DNA from: Desulfuromonadales bacterium
GTDB taxonomy: Bacteria; Desulfobacterota; Desulfuromonadia; Desulfuromonadales; Syntrophotaleaceae
DNA: 64,000 nt
Direction: 5' to 3'
NCBI GenBank assembly: GCA_013619105.1
Contig: JABXKU010000006.1
Span: 1 to 64,000 of the forward strand
Shown here piece by piece: positions 27,542 through 38,011 of this stretch. Position 1 is the first letter of the stretch. Each line of letters starts with the position of its first letter. Both the position numbers and the translations under genes were made by a program. The notes under the pieces are model-generated. The model made no database searches, was not told the origin of the DNA, and saw only the letters and a list, made by a program, of their open reading frames with translations.

Positions 27542-28450
27542 CTAGCCCATCAGGGTGGCCATAATGGCCTTCTGTACATGCAGACGATTCTCGGCTTCGT
27601 CGAAGACCACAGAATGAGGGCCTTCGATGACCTCGTCGGTAATTTCCTCGTCGCGGTGGGCCGGCAGACAGTGCAACACAATGCACTCGGGATCGGCTAG
27701 GTTAACCACCTGACTGTTGATCTGGAAATTGGCAAAGGCTTTTTCCCGTTCCTTCTGTTCCTCTTCCTGGCCCATGCTGGCCCAGACATCGGTATTCAGT
27801 ACTTGGGCGCCCTTTGCAGCTTCCAACGGATCGTTGGTGTAGATGACCTTAGCGCCCATCTTTTCGGCGCGGGCCATGACCTGCGGATCGGGTTCATAGC
27901 CGGCAGGGGTGGCGATCCGCAGTTCAAAACCGAATACCGCCGCGGCATTGATCCAGCTGTTGGCCATGTTGTTGCCGTCGCCAATCCAGCAGTAAATCAA
28001 ATCCCGGTAGTTGCCCTTATGCTCAATAACGGTGAACAGGTCGGCCATGAGCTGACAGGGATGGTAGCTGTCGGTCAGACCGTTGATGATCGGAATATCC
28101 GAGAGCTGGGCCAGTTCTTCTACCGCCGCCTGAGAAAAGGTGCGGATCATGATGCCGTCGACGTAGCGGGACATAACCCGAGCGGTATCTTTGATCGGTT
28201 CGCCGCGTCCCATCTGGGTGTTGCTGGATGATAGAAAGAGGGCATGCCCGCCCAGTTGGTACATGCCGACTTCAAAAGAAACCCGGGTGCGGGTGGAACT
28301 CTTTTCGAATAACATGCCCAGCGTTTTACCCTTAAGATGGCGATGCTTTTCGCCATTTTTTTGCAGGGCTTTCAACTCTCGAGACAGGTCAAAAATCTTT
28401 TCCAATTCCTCAAGGGTCCAGTCGGTGAGGCAGAGAAAATCTTTTTTCAC
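27542..28450 (-). CDS. argF: ornithine carbamoyltransferase
   Basis: The 302-residue enzyme makes citrulline from ornithine and carbamoyl phosphate. The carbamoyl-phosphate loop is SSTRTR near residue 50. HPCQLMAD is near 130, and the ornithine-side motif HCLPAHRDEEI, with its catalytic Cys, is near 265. It starts with GTG after a strong TAGGAGG. It follows argD by 56 bp with a hairpin between them. Confidence 0.96.
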   Translation of the reverse strand: MKKDFLCLTDWTLEELEKIFDLSRELKALQKNGEKHRHLKGKTLGMLFEKSSTRTRVSFEVGMYQLGGHALFLSSSNTQMGRGEPIKDTARVMSRYVDGIMIRTFSQAAVEELAQLSDIPIINGLTDSYHPCQLMADLFTVIEHKGNYRDLIYCWIGDGNNMANSWINAAAVFGFELRIATPAGYEPDPQVMARAEKMGAKVIYTNDPLEAAKGAQVLNTDVWASMGQEEEQKEREKAFANFQINSQVVNLADPECIVLHCLPAHRDEEITDEVIEGPHSVVFDEAENRLHVQKAIMATLMG

Positions 28451-28471
28451 GATCAGTCCTCCTAATTAAAT

Positions 28472-28507
28472 AAGGGGCGGAACTAGCGTTTACCGCCCTT
28501 TTTTTGT
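28472..28507. terminator. hairpin between argD and argF
   Basis: GGGCGG and CCGCCC pair around a 12-nt loop, with a strong T run on the plus-strand side (CCCTTTTTTT) but only a weak one on the minus strand that carries the genes. It may be a leaky terminator or attenuator after argD, or a block to antisense transcription. Confidence 0.4.
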
Positions 28508-29700
28508 CAAATTTCCTGCAGAATTCCGTCCAAGATAGTCAGCGCTTCGTCAATTTCCTCGCGAGTAACGATCAGGGGTGGCAAAAAGCGCAGCACGGTG
28601 TTGGCGGTGCAATTGATCAATAGACCCTGTTGCAGAGCTTCAGAAACAATGTCGGCACCTGGAATGGTCAGTTCCATGCCGAGAATCAGACCCCGGCCCC
28701 GTACTTCAGTGATAAAGGGGTAACGGTCTCGCAGGTCTTCCAGACTCTTACGCAGGTAGTCGCCCATGGCGACACAGTTGTCGAGCACACCGTCTTCGAG
28801 CAAGGTGCGCATGGCGACCAGGGCGGTATGGCTCATCAGCGGGTTACCGCCAAAGGTGGAGCCGTGGGTGCCGGGGCCGAAGCATTCGGCGGCTTTTTCT
28901 GTGGTGACCATGGCACCGATGGGCGGACCGCCAGCCAGGGCTTTGGCCAGGGTCAGGACATCGGGGGCCACGTCATCCTGCTCATAGGCGAAGAGGGAAC
29001 CGGTACGGCCGCAACCGACCTGAACCTCGTCGAAAATCAGCAACAGGTCGTGTTCATCGCAGATCTGTCGTACCTCGGCAAGATATCCCGGGGGCGCCAC
29101 TCGTACGCCTCCCTCACCCTGTACCGGTTCCAGCATTACCGCGCAGATCTTAGGTGTGATGGATTTGCGCAGAGCTTCAGCATCACCGAAGGGCACGTAG
29201 TGAAAACCGGGTAGCAAAGGATTGAAGCCGGCTTTGACCTTGTCTTGGCCGGTGGCGCTGATGGTGCCGATGGTACGGCCGTGAAAGGAAGCTATTGCGG
29301 TAATAACCTCGAAGCGATTGGAACCGTACTTTTCTGCACTGTACTTGCGCACCAGCTTCATTGCCGCTTCGTTGGCTTCGGCGCCGCTGTTGCAGAAAAA
29401 TACCCGGTCGCCAAAAGAGTGCTGGCACAGCAGTTCGGCCAGCTCGGTCTGGGCGGGAATATGATAAAAGTTGGAGCAGTGGATCAGCTGCGCGGCTTGT
29501 TTCTGCAGGGCGGCTACCACCTTGGGATGGCAGTGGCCGAGGTTGTTGACGGCCACCCCGGCAAGAAAATCGAGATAGCTTTTGCCGTCTACATCCCACA
29601 ATCGGCAGCCCTCGCCACGCTCAGCCACCAGTGGATAGCGGCCATAGGTCTTGGCTACGTGTTTGTTGCCCCGGGCAATCCATTCTTCAGAAGCAGTCAT
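28507..29700 (-). CDS. argD: acetylornithine aminotransferase
   Basis: This 397-residue class-III PLP aminotransferase works in ornithine synthesis. Seen are FCNSGAEANEAAMKLVRKY near residue 105, FHGRTIGTISATGQ, LIFDEVQVGCGRTGSLFAYE and the PLP lysine in LTLAKALAGGPPIGAM near 250. The ORF track start lies inside argB; the ATG at 29700 overlaps the argB stop by one base (TGATG), giving tight coupling. Some ArgD enzymes also act on succinyl-DAP, but DapL makes that unnecessary here. Confidence 0.95.
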   Translation of the reverse strand: MTASEEWIARGNKHVAKTYGRYPLVAERGEGCRLWDVDGKSYLDFLAGVAVNNLGHCHPKVVAALQKQAAQLIHCSNFYHIPAQTELAELLCQHSFGDRVFFCNSGAEANEAAMKLVRKYSAEKYGSNRFEVITAIASFHGRTIGTISATGQDKVKAGFNPLLPGFHYVPFGDAEALRKSITPKICAVMLEPVQGEGGVRVAPPGYLAEVRQICDEHDLLLIFDEVQVGCGRTGSLFAYEQDDVAPDVLTLAKALAGGPPIGAMVTTEKAAECFGPGTHGSTFGGNPLMSHTALVAMRTLLEDGVLDNCVAMGDYLRKSLEDLRDRYPFITEVRGRGLILGMELTIPGADIVSEALQQGLLINCTANTVLRFLPPLIVTREEIDEALTILDGILQEI

Positions 29701-30587
29701 CAGGCAAACCTCCCTACGGCAGTGCCGATCCCTTTGTCGGTAAAAATTTCCAGCAGACAGGCATGTTCCACCCGTCCGTCGATGATGTGAGCTTTGTGTA
29801 CCCCTTCGCTGACGGCGTCGCAGCAACAGTTGATCTTCGGGATCATGCCGCCGCTGATGGTGCCGTCATTGATCAGGTCAGGAGCGCGGTCGATATCGAT
29901 GGTGGAAATCAGATCGCCGTTCTTGTCCTTGACCCCTTCGATATCGGTCAGCAGGATGAGTTTTTCCGCTCTCAAGGCACCGGCAATACGACCGGCCACC
30001 AGGTCGGCGTTAATGTTGTAGGTTTCGCCGTCTAGGCCTACTCCCACCGGGGCGATAACCGGAATGAAGCCGCTGTCTTCCAGGGCGTTGATGATCGCTG
30101 GGTTGATCTGCTCGACTTCGCCGACCATTCCGACATCGATGATCTCCGAGGTCAGGGTCTCGGGGTTGAGAGCTTTGACCTCCAACTTGCGCGCTACGAT
30201 CAGTCGGCCATCCTTGCCACTCAAGCCAACGGCCTGCCCGTCGTGGCTGTTGATGTTGGCAACAATCTCCTTGTTGACCTTGCCGCCCAGCACCATCTCC
30301 ACCACATCCATGGTTTCCGCATCGGTGACTCGCATACCCTGAACAAAGCGGGTATCTTTACCCATGGCCGCCAGAACTTTGCCGATCTGTGGGCCGCCAC
30401 CGTGAACGACGACCGGATTCAGGCCGATGTACTTGAGCAGAACGATATCCTTGGCAAAGCCCCGTTTGAGCTGGTCTTCGACCATGGCGTTGCCGCCGTA
30501 CTTGATGACGATAGTCTTGTTGGCAAAGCGCTTGATATAGGGCAGCGCTTCCATTAACACTCCCGCTTTTCTGATCAGTTCTTCCAT
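29700..30587 (-). CDS. argB: acetylglutamate kinase
   Basis: The 295-residue amino-acid kinase phosphorylates N-acetylglutamate. KYGGNAM near residue 29 is the ATP-site Lys/Gly motif and [10 protein letters not shown] near 62 the substrate loop. [13 protein letters not shown] near 195 and the C-terminal [10 protein letters not shown] are usual for the family. The N-terminal extension before KYGGNAM ([20 protein letters not shown]) is of the kind found in arginine-sensitive hexameric enzymes, so feedback inhibition is likely (inference). It heads argBD and lies 80 bp after hslU. Confidence 0.96.
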   Translation of the reverse strand: MEELIRKAGVLMEALPYIKRFANKTIVIKYGGNAMVEDQLKRGFAKDIVLLKYIGLNPVVVHGGGPQIGKVLAAMGKDTRFVQGMRVTDAETMDVVEMVLGGKVNKEIVANINSHDGQAVGLSGKDGRLIVARKLEVKALNPETLTSEIIDVGMVGEVEQINPAIINALEDSGFIPVIAPVGVGLDGETYNINADLVAGRIAGALRAEKLILLTDIEGVKDKNGDLISTIDIDRAPDLINDGTISGGMIPKINCCCDAVSEGVHKAHIIDGRVEHACLLEIFTDKGIGTAVGRFA

Positions 30588-30666
30588 GCTCGAATTCTTT
30601 CCAAGATTGGATGCTTAAATAACTAATGGGTACGTCGGTTTTGTTCTTTGAGCCAAGGGGCCTGGA

Positions 30667-31995
30667 TTATAAAATATATCGCGACAGATCTTCGTCCTGG
30701 GCAATATCCGCCAGATGCCGACGAACATTGTCGGCGTCGATAACCACAGACTGTTCCTGGCGCTCTGGCGCTTCGAAGGACAGATCCTCAAGAAGCTTTT
30801 CCAGAATAGTGTGCAATCTGCGGGCTCCGATGTTTTCGGTTCGATCATTGACCAGGGTGGCGATGCGGGCAATTTCACGTATCGCGTCGTCACCGAAGGT
30901 CAACTCGATGCCCTCCGTGGCCAATAAGGCCCGGTATTGGAGAGTAAGGGCGTTTTGCGGTTCGGTGAGGATACGAATGAATTCCTCCTCGCCGAGATTC
31001 TCCAGCTCCACCCGGATCGGGAAGCGTCCTTGCAATTCGGGGATCAGATCCGAGGGCTTAGAAATGTGAAAAGCGCCGGCCGCAATAAACAGCACGTGGT
31101 CGGTCTTGACCGGGCCGTACTTGGTGTTGACCGTGCAACCTTCGACGATGGGCAAGATGTCCCGCTGCACCCCTTCGCGAGATACGTCGGGCCCCTGGCG
31201 GCTTCTTTGACCAGCAATCTTGTCGATCTCATCGATGAAGATGATGCCGCTCTGTTCGACTCGCTCTTTGGCCAAGGTATTGACTTTGTCCATGTCAACC
31301 AGCCGCTCGGCTTCTTCTTCAATAAGCAGTTCGCGGGCCTCGCTGACCTTGAATTTACGTTGTTTGGTCTGCTTAGGGAACAGGTTGCCGAACATCTCCT
31401 TGATGTTGAAACCCATTTCCTCGGTGCCTTGCGGAGAAAAGATTTCCATGGACGGCATCTTGGCGCTCTGGATTTCGATCTCTACCGGGCGCTCGTCTAG
31501 GTCGCCACGGCGCAGTAATTTGCGTAGCTTGTCGCGAGTGCCGCTTGTGCTGTCGTCTTCGTCCAGTTCTGAATCGTTGGTCCCAGGCAGCAGCAGGTCG
31601 AGTAGTCGTTCCTCAGCAGCATCTTCGGCCTTGATACGCACTGCTCTGGCTTCCTCGTCGCGGACCATAATCACTGCTAAGTCTACCAGGTCGCGAACCA
31701 TGCTCTCGACGTCACGACCGACATAGCCGACTTCTGTGAATTTGCTCGCTTCGACCTTGATAAAGGGCGCTTGAGCCAACTTGGCCAATCTTCGGGCGAT
31801 TTCTGTTTTGCCGACGCCGGTGGCACCGATCATGATGATGTTTTTCGGTACGATCTCGTCGCGTAGGTCATCGGACACCTGCTGGCGCCGCCAGCGGTTA
31901 CGCAGGGCGATGGCCACCGCTCGTTTGGCGTTGTTCTGGCCGATGATATGGCGGTCGAGTTCAGAGACGATTTCCCGTGGAGTGAAGTTGGTCAC
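30667..31995 (-). CDS. hslU: HslUV protease ATPase subunit
   Basis: This 442-residue AAA+ unfoldase feeds HslV. The Walker [16 protein letters not shown] is near residue 58, a variable I-domain spans about 110-240, and the Walker B is [13 protein letters not shown] near 250. A sensor-type C-terminus ([21 protein letters not shown]) is followed by a hydrophobic tail ending SRYIL, which docks into HslV. It starts with GTG, overlapping the hslV stop (GTGA). Expression is coupled to hslV. Confidence 0.97.
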   Translation of the reverse strand: MTNFTPREIVSELDRHIIGQNNAKRAVAIALRNRWRRQQVSDDLRDEIVPKNIIMIGATGVGKTEIARRLAKLAQAPFIKVEASKFTEVGYVGRDVESMVRDLVDLAVIMVRDEEARAVRIKAEDAAEERLLDLLLPGTNDSELDEDDSTSGTRDKLRKLLRRGDLDERPVEIEIQSAKMPSMEIFSPQGTEEMGFNIKEMFGNLFPKQTKQRKFKVSEARELLIEEEAERLVDMDKVNTLAKERVEQSGIIFIDEIDKIAGQRSRQGPDVSREGVQRDILPIVEGCTVNTKYGPVKTDHVLFIAAGAFHISKPSDLIPELQGRFPIRVELENLGEEEFIRILTEPQNALTLQYRALLATEGIELTFGDDAIREIARIATLVNDRTENIGARRLHTILEKLLEDLSFEAPERQEQSVVIDADNVRRHLADIAQDEDLSRYIL

Positions 31996-32525
31996 GGTAG
32001 ACTCTCCGAAGCAATGTGATCGTTGGTATAAATGCAGATCTCTGCGGCGATCTTCAGCGATTCTTCAGCGATCTGCTTGGCACCAAGCTGCGAATGACTC
32101 CGCAGGGCTTTGGCCGCAGCCTGAGCGAATGGGCCGCCGGAACCGATAGCGGCAATGCCGTCATCCGGTTCAATTACGTCACCCGAGCCGGACAACACCA
32201 GGGTCGTCTCGTTATCGGCAACGATGAGTAGCGCCTCCAGCTTGCGCAGAATCTGATCGGTGCGCCAGTCCTTGGCTAAGGCTACCGCCGCCTTGGGAAG
32301 ATTGCCGCGGAATTCCTGCACTTTGGCCTCGAACTTTTCAAAGAGGGTGAAGGCGTCTGCGGTACTACCGGCAAAGCCGGCCAGAATTTGCTCATTGTAC
32401 ATGCGGCGAATCTTGCGCGCCGTATGTTTCATGATCGTGTTACCTAAGGTCACCTGGCCGTCGCCAGCCATGGCGACCTGGTCATCTTTACGCACGCAGA
32501 TGATAGTTGTTCCGCGAATATCCAT
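31992..32525 (-). CDS. hslV: HslUV protease peptidase subunit
   Basis: The 177-residue proteasome-beta-type peptidase has the short propeptide MDIRG before the catalytic Thr ([10 protein letters not shown]), a DGQVTLG segment and the internal RKIRRMYN. After removal of the first residues the N-terminal Thr is the nucleophile. It forms the HslUV complex in the cytoplasm. A candidate heat-shock promoter lies just upstream. The gene starts the hslVU-arg run. Confidence 0.97.
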   Translation of the reverse strand: MDIRGTTIICVRKDDQVAMAGDGQVTLGNTIMKHTARKIRRMYNEQILAGFAGSTADAFTLFEKFEAKVQEFRGNLPKAAVALAKDWRTDQILRKLEALLIVADNETTLVLSGSGDVIEPDDGIAAIGSGGPFAQAAAKALRSHSQLGAKQIAEESLKIAAEICIYTNDHIASESLP

Positions 32526-32556
32526 AGTCTCTTTTCAGGTTGATGAACATTTTGCA

Positions 32557-32588
32557 AAAATAGGGGACATTCTAACACATGCCCAAGG
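32557..32588 (-). promoter_or_regulatory. candidate heat-shock (sigma32-type) promoter of hslVU
   Basis: On the minus strand CCTTGGGC is followed after 14 bases by CCCCTATTT, resembling the sigma32 pattern CTTGAAA-N13-15-CCCCATNT, with a good -10 and an imperfect -35. Transcription would begin about 25 bases before the hslV ATG. Confidence 0.45.
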
Positions 32589-32590
32589 CT

Positions 32591-32628
32591 AAAAAAAAGA
32601 AAAATGGCAAAGACCCGGATCTTTGCCA
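32591..32628 (-). terminator. intrinsic terminator upstream of hslV
   Basis: TGGCAAAGA and TCTTTGCCA form a 9-bp stem with a 6-nt loop; on the minus strand it is followed by TTTTTCTTTTTTTT. It would end transcripts from the cupin side before the hslV promoter. Confidence 0.8.
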
Positions 32629-32763
32629 AGGGCGGTAGAAACTGGCCGCGAGCACATCAGGTTGCTGAATTAAGTGGGGCTGAAAAGTTGGGATGGGATC
32701 TGTTCGGTTACAGCCATGGATCTCGGTGCTGTTTAGATTGTGTCTGGGACAAATAGAGAAGAT

Positions 32764-32813
32764 AACAAGCAACCGCCGACAGCCTCAAAAATGGGTGTCG
32801 GCCGTTGCTTGTT
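32764..32813 (-). terminator. long hairpin after the cupin gene
   Basis: AACAAGCAAC-C-GCCGACA pairs with TGTCGGC-C-GTTGCTTGTT (one mismatch) around a 14-nt loop, 16 bp after the cupin stop. No strong U run follows, so it may stabilise the mRNA end rather than terminate alone. Confidence 0.55.
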
Positions 32814-32828
32814 TAATAAATGGGAGAA

Positions 32829-33173
32829 TTACTTTAGGGGCGGGGTAAAGAGGGCCAGTAGTTCGACCGGCTCTTCGCCGACGTTCTTCAGGTTGTGGGA
32901 GACCCCCGCAGGTGCCACCACGCAGCAGCCGGCGGTGAGTTGAGTTTCTTTGCCGTTCATGGTGCAGAGCGCTTCACCCCCAAGGATGTAGAAGGTTTCT
33001 GCCTGCTGATCGTGGGTATGGGGACGAATCTCGCCGCCGACTTCAATGCGTCCCCGATGCACGGAGAGAGCAGGGTTAAGGGCCGCAGTTACCACATCGC
33101 GTAAAAAGAAGCGATCATGGGTCGGGTGGGCGTATTCTTCCTGCTCGGCGGTGCGAACAATGGTTCCCTTCAT
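32829..33173 (-). CDS. cupin domain protein
   Basis: This 114-residue single-cupin protein has the metal-binding motif 1 GGEIRPHTHDQQAETFYILGG (His, His, Glu) and motif 2 VVAPAGVSHNLKN with the last His, so a complete metal site. The start MKGTIVRT at 33173 follows GGAG; the long ORF-track extension runs through repeat DNA. No enzyme activity can be assigned; small cupins of this type are often sugar isomerase-like or binding proteins. Confidence 0.82.
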   Translation of the reverse strand: MKGTIVRTAEQEEYAHPTHDRFFLRDVVTAALNPALSVHRGRIEVGGEIRPHTHDQQAETFYILGGEALCTMNGKETQLTAGCCVVAPAGVSHNLKNVGEEPVELLALFTPPLK

Positions 33174-33603
33174 GGCTTTCTCCGTCCTTTTTGGCAATAG
33201 ATTTTCAGTAGAACTGGTCTGACAGTACAAACCCTTAGTTTGCCGGGCTCGGCCGGGAACACCCGCAGTAACGCAAGGGCTTCTGTATGGCTTGTGGTTA
33301 GTTTTAAAGTCTTTTACACCAGCAAAACATAGCCCTATCTCTGCAAGGGATGCGGACCGAGTGCCTTTGAAGCCAACCGTCGCAAGGGGAGGCGCGGCAA
33401 TGAAAGCACCAACGTTGCGGAACGGAGTATTGGTCGTTGCTTCCTCCCGCCCCGACAACCAACCGCTCCACGCAGTGGTAGCCATTTTTTGCCTACTTTT
33501 TGTTGGCTTGGACAAAAAGTAGGGCGTCTGGCGGGATGCGACCCGCCGGTTTTGTCCTTGATTGGTCAGATTGCATCCGGCACCGCGCTGGTTACCTCTT
33601 TGC
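33174..33603. repeat. 430-bp spacer with repeat family B (copy 2, inverted)
   Basis: About 33474-33560 is a near-exact inverted copy of the element at 17560-17650, including the CTACTTTTTGT / ACAAAAAGTAG hairpin (33493-33522). The rest (33180-33470) has no credible gene, although the cupin frame stays open through it. Confidence 0.75.
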
Positions 33604-36255
33604 CTAAGCCGTTTCCAGCATCTCAGTAATCAGCCCCGGTGCGGCAGCCAAGGCTTCACTGAGCTGCTCCGGCTTACTGCCGCCAGCTTGAGCCAGATCG
33701 GGCCGACCGCCACCGCCGCCACCAACCATAGCGGCTAACTGCTTGATCAGTGCCCCGGCCTGCAGGCGTTTGGTCAGATCTTTGGTGACGGCAACCAGTA
33801 AGCCTGCTTTACCACCATGGGCGCTGGCAAGAATCAACACGCCTGATTCCATGCGGTCGCGAACCTGGTCAGCGAGCTCGCGCAGAGCCTTGCCATCGAG
33901 GTTGTCGGCTCGGCCGCAGACTAGCTGGATGCCGGCTACATCGCTGGCCTGGTTGAGCAGGTCGCCCGCTTGGTCGGCGTTGAGCTTGCCTTGCAAGGAT
34001 TCCACCTCACGTTCTAGCTCTTTTTGTCGTTCCAGCAGCTTGCGCAGCCGGGTTTCCAGTTGCGGTCGGTCGGTTTTGATCAAGGACGCCAACTGGTCGA
34101 GTGTCTGTTCCTGTTGCGTGATCAGCTCCAGGGCCTTGACGCCGGTCGTCGCTTCAATGCGGCGCACGCCGGCAGCGATGCCGGTTTCCTGTACGATTTT
34201 GAACAGGCCGATGTCCCCTGAGGCGTTGGTATGGGTGCCACCACACAATTCCATACTGAAGTCGCCAACCCGCACCACTCGCACCGCATTACCGTATTTT
34301 TCGCCGAACAGGGCCGTAGCCCCGGCAGCAACTGCTTCGTCGGTAGACATTTCCTGGGTGGAAACTCGCAGGTTGTTGCGGATACGCCGGTTGACTTGCT
34401 CTTCGATCTGAGCAATTTCCTCAGCGGTCATAGCCGAGAAGTGAATGAAGTCAAAGCGCAACCGCTCGGGTGTCACTAGCGAGCCGGCTTGTTGAACGTG
34501 TTCACCGAGGGTTTCGACCAGCACCTTTTGTAGAATATGGGTACAGGTGTGGTTGAGAGCGGTAGCCTGGCGCAGGGTCTCATCGACCTTTAATTCTGCG
34601 GTAGCGCCCTTGGCGAGACGGCCGGAAATAATCTTTCCTACATGTACTGTCAGTTCCGGCAGCGGCTTTTTGGTGTCGCTGATCGCCATCATGCCGGTGG
34701 CCGTGGTCAGTTCGCCCCGGTCTCCGGCTTGGCCACCTGATTCGCCGTAGAAGGGTGTGGCGGTGGTGACAATCTCTATCTCGCTGCCCTGGTCGGCGTG
34801 GGTCACCGGCTGGCCGTCCTGTAAAATGGCGACAATCTCAGCATTGCCGGTGAGGTTATCGTAACCGGTAAATTCGCTGTGCAGACCATCTTCGACCAAT
34901 TGCCGGTAGATGCCGGAAACGGCTTCTTCGCCAGAGCCTTTCCAGTGCTCGCGGGCCATGCGGCGCTGCTTTTCCATTGCACTGTTAAAACCTGCTTCGT
35001 CGATGCTAAATCCCTCGGCGGCCACGATATCGGCGGTCAGGTCGAGGGGAAAGCCAAACGTGTCGTAAAGGCGAAAGGCGATCTCGCCGGGAAGGACGGT
35101 CTGTTTCTGCTGTTGCAGAAGGGCGACCTCGTCGGTCAAGATGCGCAGGCCGTTGTCCAGGGTCTGTATGAAACGCTCTTCTTCGTTCTTGACCACCTTG
35201 GCTACGTAGTCGGTGCGTTGGGCCATTTCCGGATAGGCCTCGGCCATCGATTCAAGAACAAAAACGGTGGTTTTGTAAAGGACCGGTTTTTCGAAACCCA
35301 GCATCTTGGCATGACGGGCGGCACGGCGCATGATGCGCCGCAGTACGTAACCGCGCCCTTCGTTGCTCGGTAGCACGCCGTCGGCGATGAGAAAGGCGGT
35401 GGCCCTGCTGTGGTCGGCGATGACCCGCATGGAGACATCCTGCTCCTCGTCGTCACCGTACTTCTTGCCGGCCAGTTCCTCGATATAGGCGATAATGCCA
35501 CGCAGTAGATCGCAGTCGTAGTTGCTCTGTACTCCTTGAACCACGGCGGCGATGCGCTCCAGGCCCATGCCTGTGTCGATGGAAGGCTTCGGCAGCGGGT
35601 TTAATACACCGTCGGCGCTGCGGTCGAACTGCATGAAGACCAGATTCCATAGTTCCAGGTAACGGTCGCAGTCGCAGCTGCCAATGCCGCAATCGGGACC
35701 ACAGGCCATCGATTCGCCCTGATCGATGTGAATCTCCGAGCAGGGGCCGCAGGGACCGGTGTCACCCATAGACCAGAAGTTGTCCTTTTCATCCATGCGA
35801 ATGAGCCGCTCTTCCGGCACACCGATCTGATCACGCCAGATGGCAAAGGCTTCATCGTCATCTTGAAACACGGTGATCCATAGTTTGTCGACTGGTAGTT
35901 TCATCTCTGCGGTGAGAAATTCCCAGGCATGGCGGATGGCGTCTTCTTTGAAGTAATCGCCAAAGGAGAAGTTGCCGAGCATCTCGAAAAAGGTGTGGTG
36001 ACGGGCGGTCCGACCGACATTTTCCAGGTCATTATGTTTACCGCCGGCTCGAACACATTTCTGGGCAGAGGAGGCGCGCACGTAGTCGCGCTTTTCGCGG
36101 CCGAGAAAAACGTCCTTGAACTGGTTCATTCCGGCATTGATGAACAGCAGGGTCGGATCGTTATGGGGGATCAACGGCGAGGACGGGACCAGGGTATGGT
36201 TGCGCTCCTCGAAAAAGCGTAAAAATTGGCTGCGAATTTCGTTGGCTGTGAGCAT
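33604..36255 (-). CDS. alaS: alanine--tRNA ligase
   Basis: This 883-residue class-II synthetase is of full length. The N-terminal catalytic core starts [27 protein letters not shown] and contains motif 2/3 elements ([29 protein letters not shown]). The editing domain has the zinc-site HTCTHIL near residue 565 and CGGTH near 670. The C-terminal oligomerisation domain ends in a Gly-rich [17 protein letters not shown]. It charges tRNA-Ala and clears mischarged Ser or Gly. It follows recX after a 147-bp spacer holding a repeat-A copy. Confidence 0.97.
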   Translation of the reverse strand: MLTANEIRSQFLRFFEERNHTLVPSSPLIPHNDPTLLFINAGMNQFKDVFLGREKRDYVRASSAQKCVRAGGKHNDLENVGRTARHHTFFEMLGNFSFGDYFKEDAIRHAWEFLTAEMKLPVDKLWITVFQDDDEAFAIWRDQIGVPEERLIRMDEKDNFWSMGDTGPCGPCSEIHIDQGESMACGPDCGIGSCDCDRYLELWNLVFMQFDRSADGVLNPLPKPSIDTGMGLERIAAVVQGVQSNYDCDLLRGIIAYIEELAGKKYGDDEEQDVSMRVIADHSRATAFLIADGVLPSNEGRGYVLRRIMRRAARHAKMLGFEKPVLYKTTVFVLESMAEAYPEMAQRTDYVAKVVKNEEERFIQTLDNGLRILTDEVALLQQQKQTVLPGEIAFRLYDTFGFPLDLTADIVAAEGFSIDEAGFNSAMEKQRRMAREHWKGSGEEAVSGIYRQLVEDGLHSEFTGYDNLTGNAEIVAILQDGQPVTHADQGSEIEIVTTATPFYGESGGQAGDRGELTTATGMMAISDTKKPLPELTVHVGKIISGRLAKGATAELKVDETLRQATALNHTCTHILQKVLVETLGEHVQQAGSLVTPERLRFDFIHFSAMTAEEIAQIEEQVNRRIRNNLRVSTQEMSTDEAVAAGATALFGEKYGNAVRVVRVGDFSMELCGGTHTNASGDIGLFKIVQETGIAAGVRRIEATTGVKALELITQQEQTLDQLASLIKTDRPQLETRLRKLLERQKELEREVESLQGKLNADQAGDLLNQASDVAGIQLVCGRADNLDGKALRELADQVRDRMESGVLILASAHGGKAGLLVAVTKDLTKRLQAGALIKQLAAMVGGGGGGRPDLAQAGGSKPEQLSEALAAAPGLITEMLETA

Positions 36256-36282
36256 GGGCGGTCTCTGTTACCTTTCTTGATG

Positions 36283-36402
36283 ATGTTGCAAAAAGTCCGA
36301 CTTACGGCGTTGCAGTGTTTTCCCAGCGCGTTGATATGCGGTGTATGCCTTCACCGCTGATAATTCACTACGCCTTGCAGGTCGAAATGTTGCTTAACAG
36401 TC
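36283..36402. repeat. repeat family A copy between alaS and recX
   Basis: GCAAAAAGTCCGACTTACGGCGTTGCAG and the inverted CGCCTTGCAGGTCGAAATGTTGC arm match the ends of the 3483-3632 element; the middle has diverged. It fills the spacer between the two genes. Confidence 0.55.
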
Positions 36403-36858
36403 TCATTGTTTTTTTAGTTGTTCCAGTACGGTAGCCAAGGCGAAGCCTCGGCGTAAAAAATAATTGATGACCCGGCGTTTTTCCCGGTCGTCCGCTTGGC
36501 CATAGTCAAAGGAAGCATAGCGTCGTTCGAACAATTCGGTGAGCAGCGTTTCTTCGCTGAAGTCCTCTTTCAGTTCTGCCAGGGTTTGCTCGGCAAGTTC
36601 TTCGCCGACGCCTGCAAGTTGCAACTCCCGTCGCAATCGCCCACCGACAGCCCGGCCACTGGTAAGCAAATGGCGGGCTTTGCAACGGGCAAAGCGAGCA
36701 TCGTCGACATAGCCGTATTCCCGGCAGCGATCCACTGTGGAGACGATGATCTCCGCTTCAAAGCCTTTGCGTTGCAGTCTTGACGCTAGTTCTTTTTCAC
36801 TCCGTTCGCGGGTCTTCAGTAACCGCAGTGCAGCATTGAAGGCATCATTCCTGGTCAT
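36403..36858 (-). CDS. recX: regulatory protein RecX
   Basis: The 151-residue helical protein matches RecX: AALRLLKTRERSEKELASRLQRKGF at the N-terminus, DRCREYGYVDDARFARCKARHLL in the middle, and a C-terminal REKRRVINYFLRRGFALATVLEQL. RecX modulates RecA filaments. The ATG at 36858 overlaps the 3' end of pilT by 14 bases and is preferred to the ORF-track start. Its position two genes after recA is as expected. Confidence 0.9.
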   Translation of the reverse strand: MTRNDAFNAALRLLKTRERSEKELASRLQRKGFEAEIIVSTVDRCREYGYVDDARFARCKARHLLTSGRAVGGRLRRELQLAGVGEELAEQTLAELKEDFSEETLLTELFERRYASFDYGQADDREKRRVINYFLRRGFALATVLEQLKKQ

Positions 36859-38011
36859 TAACCTGGGGCGGCAGTGCCGCCTCGTCCTCTTGGGTTGGTT
36901 CGTGGGACTGCTCGAAAGCATCCCAACTTAAATCGGAGGTAGAGGAGATGCCGGAGGCCTTGAGCTGGAAGTCGTCAGGGTTGGAGCTCTGGCGTAGGGC
37001 CTCTTCAAAGGTGATAAGTTTTTGCTTGTAAAGGGTCATCAGTGATTGGTCGAAGGTCTGCATGCCGTAGGAAACGTAACCCTGCTGAATCGTGTCTCGC
37101 AGCAGTTTAGTCTTTTCCCGGTCGTCAATGAGGTCACGGGTACGGGCCGTGGAAACCATGATCTCCACGGCTGGAACTCGGCCCTTGCCGTCTGCCCGCG
37201 GCACCAGTCGCTGGGAGATGACCGCCTTGAGGATGCCGGATAACTGGGCGCGAATCTGGCGGTGCTGATGGGGCGGAAACACTGAAATGATACGGTTGAT
37301 CGACTCCGGTGCGTCGACGGTATGCAGAGTGGCTAGCACCAGGTGGCCAGTCTCAGCGGCGTGCAGTGCTGTCTCTACCGTCTCCTGATCGCGCATCTCG
37401 CCGATCAGGATTACATCCGGGTCTTGGCGCAGGGCATATTTAAGGGCGGTGGGGAAATTTTCAGTATCACTACCGATTTCCCGTTGATTGATGATCGACT
37501 TGCGGTCCTTGTGAAGGAACTCGATCGGATCTTCCACGGTAATAATATGTACGGTGCGCTGGCGGTTGATGTGGTCGATCATCGCCGCAAGGGTGGTTGA
37601 TTTACCGGAACCTGTGGCACCGGTAACCAATACTAGCCCGCGGTGTTCCATGGTGATCTTCTTGATCACCGGCGGTAGAACCAAGTCATCCAGTTTGGGG
37701 GTTATAAAGGGGATGACGCGAAACACCATGGTGATGCTGCCGCGCTGGCTGAAGACATTGGCACGGAATCGACCTAGGCCGGGAACACCATAGGCCATGT
37801 CGATCTCGTGGGTTTCTTCGAACTGGGCTCGGCGTTTCTCGTTCATGATGGCAAAGGCCATCTGTCGGGTGTCGTCGGCGCTGAGCCGCTCGGCCTTGGG
37901 TAGTGGCCGCAGGGCGCCGTCGATACGGTAGATGGGCGGCAATCCCGGCTTGATGTGAATATCCGAAGCCTTGGCTTTAATCGCTACAACGAGGATCTCA
38001 TTTAGTTCCAT
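36845..38011 (-). CDS. pilT: PilT/PilU-family type IV pilus retraction ATPase
   Basis: The 388-residue secretion ATPase has an N-terminal PAS-like region ([20 protein letters not shown]), Walker [11 protein letters not shown] near residue 130, Asp box DPIEFLHKD, Walker [13 protein letters not shown] and the His box [10 protein letters not shown]. The C-terminal [18 protein letters not shown] resembles PilU more than classical PilT, and the PilT AIRNLIRE motif is not seen. It drives twitching or pilus retraction at the inner membrane. The ATG at 38011 lies within the recA end; the extension to 38062 is unlikely. No other pilus gene is in the window. Confidence 0.88.
   Translation of the reverse strand: MELNEILVVAIKAKASDIHIKPGLPPIYRIDGALRPLPKAERLSADDTRQMAFAIMNEKRRAQFEETHEIDMAYGVPGLGRFRANVFSQRGSITMVFRVIPFITPKLDDLVLPPVIKKITMEHRGLVLVTGATGSGKSTTLAAMIDHINRQRTVHIITVEDPIEFLHKDRKSIINQREIGSDTENFPTALKYALRQDPDVILIGEMRDQETVETALHAAETGHLVLATLHTVDAPESINRIISVFPPHQHRQIRAQLSGILKAVISQRLVPRADGKGRVPAVEIMVSTARTRDLIDDREKTKLLRDTIQQGYVSYGMQTFDQSLMTLYKQKLITFEEALRQSSNPDDFQLKASGISSTSDLSWDAFEQSHEPTQEDEAALPPQVNDQE

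Larger units (their letters stand above)
32526..32828. other. 303-bp spacer between hslV and the cupin gene
   Basis: It contains the hslV promoter candidate and two hairpins on the minus strand: TGGCAAAGA/TCTTTGCCA (32605-32628, followed by a U-rich run) and a long one at 32764-32813. No gene is seen. Confidence 0.6.
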
